Assembly (NCBI RefSeq): GCF_028401415.2
Contig: NZ_CP171821.2
Location: forward strand, 868,001-932,000
DNA: 64,000 bases
Direction: 5' to 3'
Source: Glaciecola sp028401415
GTDB taxonomy: Bacteria > Pseudomonadota > Gammaproteobacteria > Enterobacterales > Alteromonadaceae
Below are positions 27,478 to 35,113 of the stretch, in pieces. Both the position numbers and the translations under genes were made by a program. Under the pieces are notes generated by a model. It was not told the origin of the DNA, did not search any database, and saw only the letters and a program-made list of their open reading frames with translations. The stretch's first letter is position 1; each line of letters opens with the position of its first letter.

Positions 27478-27858
27478 ATGCGTTACCTCTGAGTCCTTAA
27501 TTGCTCGATAATCTCGATATAAAGCTGACAGAAGAGACGCTAAAAGAGACATAAATAAAATACTACTGACTAGCGAAGTAGTGAAACCTTCGAACCACAT
27601 TTTTAAGAGTATCGCTGATAATAATGCTATGACCTCGACCGTCCCTAAAATCACCGCCCATAACTTCTGTCGACGAAGCCCATAAACTATCAGTGCATTT
27701 AACGAGAGCAATACAACAAAGACTGGTGCTGCAAACGTCAAGCTTACAGTTGGAAGGAAACCTATAATCACGCCTACCGTTGCCCCCATTAACAGCAAAG
27801 CAAAGATAATAACGATTATTAATGTCAAAAAACTGAAGCCTAGCGCTGCGCCCTTCAA
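27472..27858 (-). CDS. cassette membrane protein, copy 1 of 3
   Basis: A 128-residue, four-helix membrane protein (hydrophobic spans about 5-28, 33-57, 65-90, 93-110) with a short polar C-terminus. Start is TTG at 27858, right behind a strong AGGAGG. The same 475-bp cassette, including its attC, is repeated at 33140 and 37206. Function is unknown; it vaguely resembles small integral membrane proteins of unassigned role. Confidence 0.75.
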   Translation of the reverse strand: MKGAALGFSFLTLIIVIIFALLLMGATVGVIIGFLPTVSLTFAAPVFVVLLSLNALIVYGLRRQKLWAVILGTVEVIALLSAILLKMWFEGFTTSLVSSILFMSLLASLLSALYRDYRAIKDSEVTHV

Positions 27859-27885
27859 CTTAACCTCCTATGTCAATTAGCGTGT

Positions 27886-27949
27886 ATAACACTTGATTAA
27901 GCGGTAAAAATTGCTTTTTATTTTTATCCGCTTCAATCCTTTGTTAGGG
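27886..27949 (-). repeat. attC, short type
   Basis: ATAACACTTGATTAAGCGG, an AT-rich stem (TAAAAA / TTTTTA), TCCGCTTCAATC, GTTAGG. Close to the sites at 35330 and 36702. Confidence 0.9.
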
Positions 27950-28336
27950 TCTCTCACCGCTAAACTGTCGTTTTTGAGCATATAACGCCGTAAACCCTGA
28001 TACAGTTAAAATTAATAGAATAGATAGTGCCGCAACTGAAGTAACGCTTACATCTGCATTTAAGCCGAGCCATTGAAAATATGCTAAAGGCAGCCCTAAA
28101 ATATTCAAAAACATAATTGAAAGTCCTGATAAAACGAACCTATTCTGTGCTATCTGTGATGGTATCCATATATTTGATGCTACGAAAACAAAACCCAATT
28201 GAAAAACTATAATACTTGGGACAACTAACAGGAAAGTTAAAATCTCGTAAATCCCCACTAGCTGATTCTGGTCATCAAGCAATTTCCGTCCACTTGGTCG
28301 GAGAGCATTATCTAAACGACGAAATGGGTTCATCAT
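27944..28336 (-). CDS. cassette membrane protein
   Basis: A 130-residue protein with a basic N-terminus (PFRRLDNALRPSGRKLL) and three membrane helices (about 31-55, 70-92, 98-118). The stop lies in the attC. Two Met codons open the frame and either may start it. The family is unknown. Confidence 0.6.
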   Translation of the reverse strand: MMNPFRRLDNALRPSGRKLLDDQNQLVGIYEILTFLLVVPSIIVFQLGFVFVASNIWIPSQIAQNRFVLSGLSIMFLNILGLPLAYFQWLGLNADVSVTSVAALSILLILTVSGFTALYAQKRQFSGERP

Positions 28337-28342
28337 AGTGAC

Positions 28343-28409
28343 CCTAACACCATTTTAAGCGGTGGGCGCGCGTTCTTCGCGAACATCCGTCTTCAAAATT
28401 TTTGTTAGC
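28343..28409 (-). repeat. attC, short type
   Basis: CCTAACACCATTTTAAGCGG, GC-rich stem (GGGCGCGCG), ATCCGTCTTCAAAA, GTTAGC. Nearly the same as the site at 30412. Confidence 0.9.
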
Positions 28410-28411
28410 TA

Positions 28412-28783
28412 TCATAGCCCAAGCCTCTCAGCATGGAAGGCTAATATTTGAGAGACCGCTTGTGCCCCCAACACTATAAAACAGAGACACCAGAATGTGA
28501 TAGCAAACCACCTTTTTACCTTTGAATTACCAGTCATCATTATCAAAAAAGGGATTAAGCCACAAAAAAAATATATTAAAAGTGGACTAGTAAAGTACTG
28601 GTAAGTTAATTCGTTCGTCCAATATTCAAATGCAGGTGGGTTGATGCCATCTGCTCGCAATGCTAAAAGGCCTATATATGAATTAGCTAAACTCCAAATA
28701 ATAAATACAAAATAACTAAAGCATAGTATTCCAAATAGCGTTCTAGGCCCAAATGAAAGATAAGTCCTTTTAAAAATATTCAA
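28412..28783 (-). CDS. cassette membrane protein
   Basis: A 123-residue protein with three membrane helices (about 14-36, 62-82, 89-112). Start TTG at 28783 follows GGAG. The family is unknown. It is the first coding cassette downstream of the duplicated ORF-less cassettes. Confidence 0.6.
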   Translation of the reverse strand: MNIFKRTYLSFGPRTLFGILCFSYFVFIIWSLANSYIGLLALRADGINPPAFEYWTNELTYQYFTSPLLIYFFCGLIPFLIMMTGNSKVKRWFAITFWCLCFIVLGAQAVSQILAFHAERLGL

Positions 28784-28811
28784 ATGTTACTCCAATGTTC
28801 AAACTAAGATA

Positions 28812-28896
28812 GCTAACACTTTAGATAAGTGGCGCGCAGTCACAAGTCAAGAAATGAACAATTGCCTCTCGCGTCCACTTGATCGGTTTGTTATAC
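28812..28896 (-). repeat. attC, mid-length type
   Basis: GCTAACACTTTAGATAAGTGG ... GTCCACTTGATC ... GTTATAC, about 85 bp. It belongs to the first ORF-less cassette and is identical, apart from its R' edge, to the site at 29163. Confidence 0.88.
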
Positions 28897-29164
28897 GAGC
28901 ACGAGAACCTGGCCTCAACTGTTACTCGTATGCTGTTCCGTTGCCCCATGAGCGTTCCCTGTTTAGCCGATGCCACACGGGCTCTCGACGATGTTTGATT
29001 CCACACTTTTAGCGTCTGTGGCGTCCGTCAGTAAACGCGTTTCTGCGTGCGCCACAGACGCTAAAAGCGTGTCATAAAAAGCCAAACTCTTCCACTGGGC
29101 TTTGGTTCAGTTCGCCAATGTTGGGCCCCTGAAGAGCATAAAATACATAATTGCCCGTGTCGTA
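28814..29164 (-). repeat. ORF-less cassette, tandem copy A (351 bp)
   Basis: No credible gene on either strand; the best frame (61 codons) runs through the attC. The cassette contains a perfect 18-bp-stem hairpin (arms 29006-29023 and 29050-29067, starting CTTTTAGCG). Its 26-base loop holds the palindrome AAACGCGTTT. Read on the minus strand, a terminator-like stem AAAGCC / GGCTTTTT (29076-29103) precedes it. Confidence 0.85.
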
Positions 29165-29247
29165 TAACACTTTAGATAAGTGGCGCGCAGTCACAAGTCA
29201 AGAAATGAACAATTGCCTCTCGCGTCCACTTGATCGGTTTGTTATAC
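29163..29247 (-). repeat. attC, mid-length type
   Basis: Same 85-bp site as at 28812, ending the second ORF-less cassette; the R' edge here is ATAAC. Confidence 0.88.
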
Positions 29248-29515
29248 GAGCACGAGAACCTGGCCTCAACTGTTACTCGTATGCTGTTCCGTTGCCCCAT
29301 GAGCGTTCCCTGTTTAGCCGATGCCACACGGGCTCTCGACGATGTTTGATTCCACACTTTTAGCGTCTGTGGCGTCCGTCAGTAAACGCGTTTCTGCGTG
29401 CGCCACAGACGCTAAAAGCGTGTCATAAAAAGCCAAACTCTTCCACTGGGCTTTGGTTCAGTTCGCCAATGTTGGGCCCCTGAAGAGCATAAAATACATA
29501 ATTGCCCGTGTCGTA
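29165..29515 (-). repeat. ORF-less cassette, tandem copy B (351 bp)
   Basis: Appears base-for-base identical to copy A at a period of exactly 351 bp. The hairpin arms lie at 29357-29374 and 29401-29418, and the terminator-like stem at 29427-29454. Confidence 0.88.
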
Positions 29516-29643
29516 TAACACCGCCATAAGCGGCGGATTGTATTGTCTAAAATCTGCAATACTTGAGCAAAGCGAAATGCAGGTTTTAGACAATACAATA
29601 CGTCCGAAGGAACGATAGTGACTGGCTTAATGGCTTTGTTAGC
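29513..29643 (-). repeat. attC, long type
   Basis: A 131-bp site with an extended hairpin (arms containing TTGTATTGTCTAAAA and its imperfect complement) and ends ATAACACCGCCATAAGCGG and GTTAGC. The same family recurs at 34156 and 36190. Confidence 0.92.
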
Positions 29644-30052
29644 TGCAAGATGGTGGTAAAAGCGCATAAGTAGCCTCCGTATTGCAGTTCGGACATCGCA
29701 TTTGAAAATTTAATCCCTTATCTTTTGAAAAAACATTATCGCATTTGAAGCAGCATAGCTCTCTTTTTTGGTTTGGTAGGATACTATCAATAATATTTTC
29801 TGGCCTATATTTTCCGAGCCATTTTCCATTTGGACAATTCGTATCTTTCACGGAAGGGTAAAAGTGCATGATTGCATCGACCTGAACATCATTTGGTTCA
29901 AAGAACGTTAGTCGCATATCCTCTTTAAGCTTAACTTTTAGTTTATTTAAGTCAGTTATTGTTCCAAAACCACAAATATCTAAATATTCGTGAGTCGCAT
30001 CGTTCTCTAAACGAATAATACCGTTAAAATCAGCGTAAATATGTTTTGTCAT
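29639..30052 (-). CDS. cassette protein with C-terminal zinc ribbon
   Basis: A 137-residue soluble protein from ATG at 30052. The N-terminal alpha/beta part is followed by CCFKCDNVF ... MRCPNCNTEA, two CxxC pairs of a zinc ribbon (about 98-128). Beyond metal binding the function is unknown. The stop codon falls in the attC. Confidence 0.7.
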   Translation of the reverse strand: MTKHIYADFNGIIRLENDATHEYLDICGFGTITDLNKLKVKLKEDMRLTFFEPNDVQVDAIMHFYPSVKDTNCPNGKWLGKYRPENIIDSILPNQKRELCCFKCDNVFSKDKGLNFQMRCPNCNTEATYALLPPSCS

Positions 30053-30059
30053 GGTGGCA

Positions 30060-30127
30060 GCTAACACCTTGCATAAGCGGTTTGGCAGCGCTCTTCTGAC
30101 AAATCCGTCTTCATGCATTTGTTATAA
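30060..30127 (-). repeat. attC, short type
   Basis: AGCTAACACCTTGCATAAGCGG ... CCGTCTTCATGC ... GTTATAAC, 68 bp. Almost the same as the site at 33614. Confidence 0.92.
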
Positions 30128-30394
30128 CTACCCCGCACGTTTTCTTCCACACTTCAGCCAAACGAGGCTCAACACTATTATGAAAAGGGCCAGTAATGCT
30201 GCCCCAAATAATTCTCGGCCTTCAAAATATATATCACCAAGCCCCATAAATTGAGATTGAGAATCATTGCATGCCCCTAGTCCCATCCAATTTTGCATAA
30301 ATGTGCCACCACACAATGAAACAGTACTAACAGTTTTAAATATTAGGACTATTGCAATAAACCAGATAAGTGCGGACGTTATTAATTTTTTCAT
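30128..30394 (-). CDS. cassette membrane protein
   Basis: An 88-residue protein with two membrane helices (about 5-26 and 63-82) and a short Cys-containing central loop. The basic C-terminus (KCGRKRAG) suggests a cytoplasmic tail. The family is unknown. Confidence 0.6.
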   Translation of the reverse strand: MKKLITSALIWFIAIVLIFKTVSTVSLCGGTFMQNWMGLGACNDSQSQFMGLGDIYFEGRELFGAALLALFIIVLSLVWLKCGRKRAG

Positions 30395-30411
30395 GGGATG
30401 CTTCGGTAGTT

Positions 30412-30478
30412 ATAACACCATTTTAAGCGGTGGGCGCGCGCTCTTCGCGAACATCCATCTTCAAAATTTTTGTTAGGC
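30412..30478 (-). repeat. attC, short type
   Basis: ATAACACCATTTTAAGCGG, GC-rich stem, ATCCATCTTCAAAA, GTTAGG. The HigA-like gene stops within it. Confidence 0.9.
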
Positions 30479-30766
30479 TGCATTTAAATCTAGTCGTTGA
30501 ACTGTATTCAAATCTAAGCGCTGTTTTGCTCGCCATAATTCATAATTGTCTTGCATACTTAACCAACTTTCTGGTGTTCTTCCTAGTGTTTTAGATAATC
30601 TTAAAGCCATTTCTGGACTTATTGCACTCTTACCTTTGACTATTCGGCTCAAAGTTGAAGCAGCTACGCCGAGATGAGTTGCTAGAGTTCGGCAACTAAT
30701 ACCAAAAGACTCTAGATAGACCAATTCTATAAATTCACCAGGGTGTGGTGGGTTATACATGTTCAT
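30473..30766 (-). CDS. HigA-type antitoxin, XRE/VapI family
   Basis: A 97-residue protein matching the HigA/VapI antitoxins: N-terminal NPPHPGEFI, HTH TLATHLGVAASTLSRIVKG, then RTPESWLSMQDNYEL. It has an unusual C-terminal tandem QRLDLN repeat, part of it encoded at the attC edge. The upstream partner (30766-31069) is not HigB-like and is frameshifted, so the pair may be inactive or of an untyped class. Start and stop overlap by one base (TAATG). Confidence 0.85.
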   Translation of the reverse strand: MNMYNPPHPGEFIELVYLESFGISCRTLATHLGVAASTLSRIVKGKSAISPEMALRLSKTLGRTPESWLSMQDNYELWRAKQRLDLNTVQRLDLNAA

Positions 30767-31069
30767 TAGTGATAATCCTCATAATTAAGAATGTAAGCAT
30801 TACCGTCCTCTAGAAAAAACAACATTGCGTGCTCTGGTTTACTGCCGCTCTTATTACGCCAATAAAAACGGTAGTCTACACTGGGGTCTTGAAAACACAT
30901 ATCCATCGCATCGGCAACGGAACATATTACTCGGCGAGTTTGAATATTGAGGAAATTCAAACTCATCTGCACTAGATTCTGCATTCGGCATAAATGTATC
31001 GAAAAACTCAGAAGCCAATTTTCTACTTCTTTTATTCGAAATTACATATACATCGCAAAACTCAGGCAT
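30766..31069 (-). pseudogene. frameshifted partner of the HigA-like gene
   Basis: Two overlapping frames give one plausible protein. The N-terminal half (MPEFCDVYVISNKRSRKLA ... EFEFPQYSN) is in one frame from 31069. The C-terminal half (VADAMDMCFQDP ... YRFYWRNKSGSKPEHAMLFF) is in the next, ending at 30766. They join if one base is gained or lost at about 30925-30940. I do not recognise the family; it does not resemble HigB. A sequencing error or true frameshift cannot be told apart here. Confidence 0.6.
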
Positions 31070-31076
31070 TTTGAAA

Positions 31077-31140
31077 CCTAACACCCGATTAAGCGGCGCT
31101 GGCTGCTCTTGCCAGTGTCCGCTTCAATTTTCTTGTTAGC
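31077..31140 (-). repeat. attC, short type
   Basis: CCTAACACCCGATTAAGCGG, stem GCTGGC / GCCAGT, TCCGCTTCAATT, GTTAGC. Confidence 0.92.
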
Positions 31141-31468
31141 TATCATCTGCAATACTCCAGTTAAGCCAGTACTTATTAGATATTTGGACCATTTCCTCAT
31201 GAATAATCGAATTAGGGTTAGTCAGTTTAAATGTCAGAGACTTTATAAATCCTATCTCACCCTCTTCATTATCTAGAGACATGAATTCGACGAACAAACT
31301 TCCGCAACCTTCTTGCTCAAACCATCCTTGATTGCTCACAAAATTATAATAATTCCAATTACCTGAATTTACAAAGGGCATAAGTTTTGCGTATAAATAC
31401 TCAACCAAGTCATTGTTCGCCTGGTCAGGTAACCATCCCTTTTTTGGAGATATATAATAATTCGTCAT
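31136..31468 (-). CDS. cassette hypothetical protein
   Basis: A 110-residue soluble protein rich in aromatic residues and Asn (NSGNWNYYNFVSNQGWFEQE). There is no signal peptide. I see no known motif. The stop is in the attC R'' box. Confidence 0.55.
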   Translation of the reverse strand: MTNYYISPKKGWLPDQANNDLVEYLYAKLMPFVNSGNWNYYNFVSNQGWFEQEGCGSLFVEFMSLDNEEGEIGFIKSLTFKLTNPNSIIHEEMVQISNKYWLNWSIADDS

Positions 31469-31482
31469 ATTTCTTTTTGATA

Positions 31483-31574
31483 GCTAACGGGCAGTGACGT
31501 AGCGGCATAATCGCGAAGCGCGGCTGCGTTACTGTCCCAGTGAACGAAGTGAACGTGTTTAGCGCTTTGTTAGG
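31483..31574 (-). repeat. attC, mid-length, missing outer R' part
   Basis: Related to the first-cassette site at 41288 (GGGCAGTRACG ... GCGTTACTGTCCCAGTGA). Here the cassette joins at GCTAAC in what is the L' box of the longer site, so about 11 bp of R' and spacer are absent. Confidence 0.75.
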
Positions 31575-31576
31575 CG

Positions 31577-31975
31577 TCATTCCCACGCCCAGCCCTTGGT
31601 ATGACACGATTCTTTTACCCAGGTTGCCAACTGTTCGTTGTTCACCTCTGCGATTGAAGCTAGTTTTACATATCGAGTTTCGCCACCCATTTCCGGTGGG
31701 TTTAATAGATGCTGACTATTAAGAAACACTATATTTACGGAAACGTTATAAGGCGAAAGTTGAATAACCCAGCCATGTTCTTTTGAGCCATAGAAGGCAT
31801 TACCCCACTTCACGGCAAATTGCGGATTAGGTAGATGCTTCTGAACAAGAGCGTGAAGCTCTCGGACTATTGGAGCTATTTTTGGCCTTAAGTCCTCAAA
31901 CCATTCATCGAATACTGCAATATCTTCATTTGGGACAGGCGGCTTTTTCGTTGATAGTGGTTTTTGTGTTTTCAT
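31577..31975 (-). CDS. DUF1801 family protein
   Basis: A 132-residue soluble protein with AVKWGNAFYGSKEHGWVIQ and ATWVKESCHTKGWAWE, matching DUF1801-type small alpha/beta proteins that often occur as integron cassettes. ATG follows GAGATC. Biochemical role unknown. Confidence 0.72.
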   Translation of the reverse strand: MKTQKPLSTKKPPVPNEDIAVFDEWFEDLRPKIAPIVRELHALVQKHLPNPQFAVKWGNAFYGSKEHGWVIQLSPYNVSVNIVFLNSQHLLNPPEMGGETRYVKLASIAEVNNEQLATWVKESCHTKGWAWE

Positions 31976-31993
31976 ACGATCTCTCGAATGTTG

Positions 31994-32093
31994 CCTAACA
32001 CCAAGTTAACGAGTTATCAGATCATGGCGTGGCGCTTGCGAATGCAAGCGACATGACATGATCTGATAATCTCTGTTAAACGTTTTGTTAGGC
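31994..32093 (-). repeat. attC, mid-length type
   Basis: A 100-bp site: GCCTAACACCAAGTTAACGAG, a stem built from TTATCAGATCATG and its complement, CTCTGTTAAACG, GTTAGGC. Same family as 34754. Confidence 0.92.
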
Positions 32094-32137
32094 TAGAACT
32101 TGCGCATGTACTTTGCTCACGCTTTCCAGAATAAAGC

Positions 32138-32470
32138 TCATTTTATTATCAGACACTTAAGTTTTTTAACCACTTTTCCAGATGTACGTGGAAAAGCGAG
32201 AATGCTAACGACAATAAAGGCTACTAAAAGCGATAAAGATTTGAATAAAGAGCCATCTAGCAATGAACTAATACAATAAAAACATAAAAACAGCAAAGCT
32301 ATTACTTTATACCTAGTTCTTATTCCTCCGCCAGATTCGTACATAACGGCGCCGCAGATTGGGCAAATGTGTTGTGTGAGTATGTATGTGAAAAAGTTAT
32401 AATTCACATGGTATAAACGGGGAATCACCGATGATTCACAATTTTCGCACTTGACATTGGTTTGTGACAT
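32138..32470 (-). CDS. cassette zinc-ribbon membrane protein
   Basis: A 110-residue protein with two CxxC pairs (VKCENCESS and HICPICGAVM, about 7-43), then two membrane helices (about 55-72 and 75-92) and a basic tail. Start follows AAAGGAG. The architecture of an N-terminal cytoplasmic zinc ribbon plus anchor is clear; the role is not. Confidence 0.7.
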   Translation of the reverse strand: MSQTNVKCENCESSVIPRLYHVNYNFFTYILTQHICPICGAVMYESGGGIRTRYKVIALLFLCFYCISSLLDGSLFKSLSLLVAFIVVSILAFPRTSGKVVKKLKCLIIK

Positions 32471-32502
32471 TCTTGTCTCCTTTTCGTCCTTATTTAATGT
32501 TG

Positions 32503-32588
32503 CCTAACACTAAGCTAAGGGGCAATTACATGGTGCTATGATGGCGAAGCCGCACCATGTAATTGTCCCCTTGAGCGCCTTGTTAGAT
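32503..32588 (-). repeat. attC, mid-length type
   Basis: CCTAACACTAAGCTAAGGGGC, stem ATTACATGG / CCATGTAAT, CCCCTTGAGCGCC, GTTAGA. A complete relative of the truncated site at 18266. Confidence 0.92.
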
Positions 32589-32600
32589 TTTCCTCGCATT

Positions 32601-33095
32601 TTAAAACGACCTCAGTTTAGCGAAGATATGACTGTTATAGTATTGCCCATTTTTGAAGATGGCCTTTTCCAAAATTGCTTCTTCTTTAAATCCAGCTTTG
32701 AGTAGAAGCCTCATTGATGGTTGGTTGTCTGAAAAGACAGGCGCAGAAAGTCTGATAATGCCGGTATTATTAAACACATAGTTAACTAACTGATTGATAG
32801 CGGCAAGAGTAATACCTTTGCGCCAGTATTCTTGTGCTAGCCAATATCCGATTTCCCCTGATTTTTGATATTCAAATTCACCATGATATACGCCGATGCA
32901 GCCCACCATTTCGTCTTCGTATGAAATGGCTTTGATAAGTTCGCCTTTGCTCCCTTCGTTAACCCACCACATAGCATCTTGAAGAGTGTAGGGTGACGGA
33001 ATTTTTGTGGACAGAAATCGAGTTACTGATTCGTTATTCAGAATACTCACGAGTTTTTCAACATCGTTTTCTGTGAAGTCTCGAAGTAAAACCAT
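32601..33095 (-). CDS. GNAT family N-acetyltransferase (RimJ/RimL-type)
   Basis: A 164-residue acetyltransferase. EIGYWLAQEYWRKGITLAAI is the acetyl-CoA binding region and NQPSMRLLLKAGF the RimJ/RimL-type C-terminal motif. ATG at 33095 (MVLLRDFTEND) is the family-like start; the longer frame to 33179 is rejected. The target may be a protein N-terminus or an aminoglycoside-like compound; this is not decided by sequence. Confidence 0.9.
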   Translation of the reverse strand: MVLLRDFTENDVEKLVSILNNESVTRFLSTKIPSPYTLQDAMWWVNEGSKGELIKAISYEDEMVGCIGVYHGEFEYQKSGEIGYWLAQEYWRKGITLAAINQLVNYVFNNTGIIRLSAPVFSDNQPSMRLLLKAGFKEEAILEKAIFKNGQYYNSHIFAKLRSF

Positions 33096-33136
33096 TGAAG
33101 TCCTTTTGCTGTTCAGGATAAATTTGTCTCCAGAGA

Positions 33137-33205
33137 ATCTAACACTTTGCATAACCGGTTTTGCGGCGCTTTTCCGCAAAATCCGCGTTAATGCATTTGT
33201 TATAC
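33137..33205 (-). repeat. attC, short type
   Basis: Second occurrence of the CATAACCGG ... CCGCGTTAATGC site, part of the 475-bp repeated cassette. Confidence 0.92.
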
Positions 33206-33586
33206 ATGCGTTACCTCTGAGTCCTTAATTGCTCGATAATCTCGATATAAAGCTGACAGAAGAGACGCTAAAAGAGACATAAATAAAATACTACTGACTA
33301 GCGAAGTAGTGAAACCTTCGAACCACATTTTTAAGAGTATCGCTGATAATAATGCTATGACCTCGACCGTCCCTAAAATCACCGCCCATAACTTCTGTCG
33401 ACGAAGCCCATAAACTATCAGTGCATTTAACGAGAGCAATACAACAAAGACTGGTGCTGCAAACGTCAAGCTTACAGTTGGAAGGAAACCTATAATCACG
33501 CCTACCGTTGCCCCCATTAACAGCAAAGCAAAGATAATAACGATTATTAATGTCAAAAAACTGAAGCCTAGCGCTGCGCCCTTCAA
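33200..33586 (-). CDS. cassette membrane protein, copy 2 of 3
   Basis: Identical 128-residue protein to the one at 27472, with the same TTG start and AGGAGG. The identical unit spans 33140-33614 and its neighbours differ from those of copies 1 and 3, so the whole cassette was duplicated rather than a larger block. Confidence 0.75.
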   Translation of the reverse strand: MKGAALGFSFLTLIIVIIFALLLMGATVGVIIGFLPTVSLTFAAPVFVVLLSLNALIVYGLRRQKLWAVILGTVEVIALLSAILLKMWFEGFTTSLVSSILFMSLLASLLSALYRDYRAIKDSEVTHV

Positions 33587-33613
33587 CTTAACCTCCTATG
33601 TCAATTAGCGTGT

Positions 33614-33680
33614 ATAACACCTTGCATAAGCGGTTTGGCACCGCTCTTGTGACAAATCCGTCTTCATGCATTTGTTATAT
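33614..33680 (-). repeat. attC, short type
   Basis: TATAACACCTTGCATAAGCGG ... CCGTCTTCATGC ... GTTATAT, 67 bp. Confidence 0.92.
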
Positions 33681-34139
33681 TTCACTTAGTCCTCCAGACT
33701 CATTTAGAATAGGCTGTGCCCAAACGTAAAACTCAGATTTACCGTTATCCCAAGGCCATACACCGTCGGTCGTAGGCCAAATAAGCTGTAGCATTTTAAA
33801 ATCATCACCATTGTTTAGCCAAAGTCCCCAACCGAAATACTCGTCATAATGCTTCTTATCGACTTCGATAAAACAAACATCAAAATTACCAAGAAAGTCT
33901 GAATAGTATTTACCCGGCTCAAACACTTCACCCGCAAGCAGCCTATTCTTATAATTGTTGATAATGCTGTGAGCCAGCTTGTTCTTGAGGCCTAAAATGA
34001 CAAGATCGGGTTTACCTTGTTTCTTGCCGATTCCTATAGAATAAGAAAACGAAGGCTTATTATCGCCTTCCATTACGCCCAGCACATGACAACCAAACTC
34101 TTCTATATCATCAAGTGCTTTCTTGTCCGATTCGTCCAC
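33675..34139 (-). CDS. DUF4262 family protein
   Basis: A 154-residue soluble protein with FGCHVLGVMEGDNKPSFSYS near the start and an acidic, Trp-rich C-terminus, as in DUF4262 proteins. GTG at 34139 is chosen over the long frame to 34235 because GGAGAG lies five bases upstream and the extra N-terminus would translate the neighbouring attC. Function unknown. Confidence 0.72.
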   Translation of the reverse strand: MDESDKKALDDIEEFGCHVLGVMEGDNKPSFSYSIGIGKKQGKPDLVILGLKNKLAHSIINNYKNRLLAGEVFEPGKYYSDFLGNFDVCFIEVDKKHYDEYFGWGLWLNNGDDFKMLQLIWPTTDGVWPWDNGKSEFYVWAQPILNESGGLSEI

Positions 34140-34155
34140 TAAGCTCTCCGTGAAA

Positions 34156-34286
34156 TATAACACCAGCCTAAGCGGCGTATTGCATTGTGTAAAAACTGCA
34201 ATAATCGAGTGAAGCGAGTCGCAGTTTTTACACAATGCAATACGTCCGAAGGAGCCACAGCGACTGGCTTGAGGCTCTTGTTATGT
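34156..34286 (-). repeat. attC, long type
   Basis: A 131-bp site with long hairpin arms (containing GCATTGTGTAAAAACTGC) and the shared GTCCGAAGGA segment, ending GTTATG. Confidence 0.92.
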
Positions 34287-34296
34287 GCCCACGAAC

Positions 34297-34737
34297 TCAA
34301 ACCGACCGCCATACCTGCTTTGTACCGAACAAATAATACATACCATAGATACAGCAAATAATTGAGCTGACAACCCAAAAGGTGACTGAATTTTGGTGCA
34401 CCACAGGATCTGATGTAACAAACGGAGCAAACAAACCAGCAATTCCACGAATGAGATATATGGCTGTGATAAGGACCAAAAAAGTTTTTAAAAGTGGCAA
34501 TTTGAAAATCAGACCCGCGCCAGAAAGTGCGTATAACCCCCAACCAGCAAGAATAGAAGCGATGATAAGGGTTACTATTGTGGGATAAGGGTCTTCGACA
34601 GCAGCCAGTTGAGCCATTCTTTCCCCTGCACCAAAGAATAGATACCATTCTGGACCACCAAAAATACAGGCTATATGAAGTAAGGAAGCTATGAAACTTA
34701 AACAACCAGCAATAATAAGTGTTTTATTCCTTTGCAT
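34297..34737 (-). CDS. cassette membrane protein
   Basis: A 146-residue protein with four membrane helices (about 8-28, 52-72, 79-100, 117-138), starting at ATG with AAAGGAG upstream. Small four-helix proteins of this kind are common cassettes; the family is not identified. Confidence 0.65.
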   Translation of the reverse strand: MQRNKTLIIAGCLSFIASLLHIACIFGGPEWYLFFGAGERMAQLAAVEDPYPTIVTLIIASILAGWGLYALSGAGLIFKLPLLKTFLVLITAIYLIRGIAGLFAPFVTSDPVVHQNSVTFWVVSSIICCIYGMYYLFGTKQVWRSV

Positions 34738-34753
34738 TAAAACTCCTTTCGCA

Positions 34754-34852
34754 CATAACGCCTGATTAACGAGTGGCTAGTTGATGGCATGACGGTTGCG
34801 AATGCAAGCGTCATGATATTGACTAGACATCTCTGTTCAATCTCTTGTTAGC
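34754..34852 (-). repeat. attC, mid-length type
   Basis: CATAACGCCTGATTAACGAG, stem CTAGTTGATGGCATGACG and imperfect complement, CTCTGTTCAATC, GTTAGC. Family of 31994. The DUF2442 frame ends inside it. Confidence 0.92.
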
Positions 34853-35113
34853 TTTCGCCTTTAAAGGATACTTGTCTGGGTTATCAAGTATCTGTTCGCT
34901 TAAATCCACATCCAAATCAGGCCAATGAAAATAACCAGGCGCTAACTCTTCAATATTAAAAATCTGCTCTATTGGCCTAGATTTAAACCAAGGATAGTCT
35001 TCGAATGACAAGAAGTATTCTTTGTCCGACGAGGTAAGAAGCCATATGCCAAAAGGTGATACGTTAGTAACTTCAGTCTTTAAAGTGTCGTTGCCAAGCG
35101 CTGATGAGCTCAT
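34823..35113 (-). CDS. DUF2442 family protein (putative antitoxin), second pair
   Basis: A 96-residue DUF2442-like protein with SPFGIWLLTSSDKEYFLSFE and EELAPGYFHWPDLDVDLS, clearly divergent from the copy at 22941. The last ~10 residues (KANKRLNRDV) are read from the attC. It overlaps the upstream DUF4160 gene by 41 bp. Confidence 0.83.
   Translation of the reverse strand: MSSSALGNDTLKTEVTNVSPFGIWLLTSSDKEYFLSFEDYPWFKSRPIEQIFNIEELAPGYFHWPDLDVDLSEQILDNPDKYPLKAKANKRLNRDV

Noticed and set aside
29172..29357. 61-codon minus-strand frame in the ORF-less cassette (and its twin at 28821)
   Set aside because: It runs through the attC and part of the cassette, lacks a good ribosome site and has no recognisable protein character.
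34139..34705. 188-codon minus-strand frame overlapping the four-helix membrane protein
   Set aside because: It is out of frame with a well-supported membrane protein, includes an attC and has a random composition.
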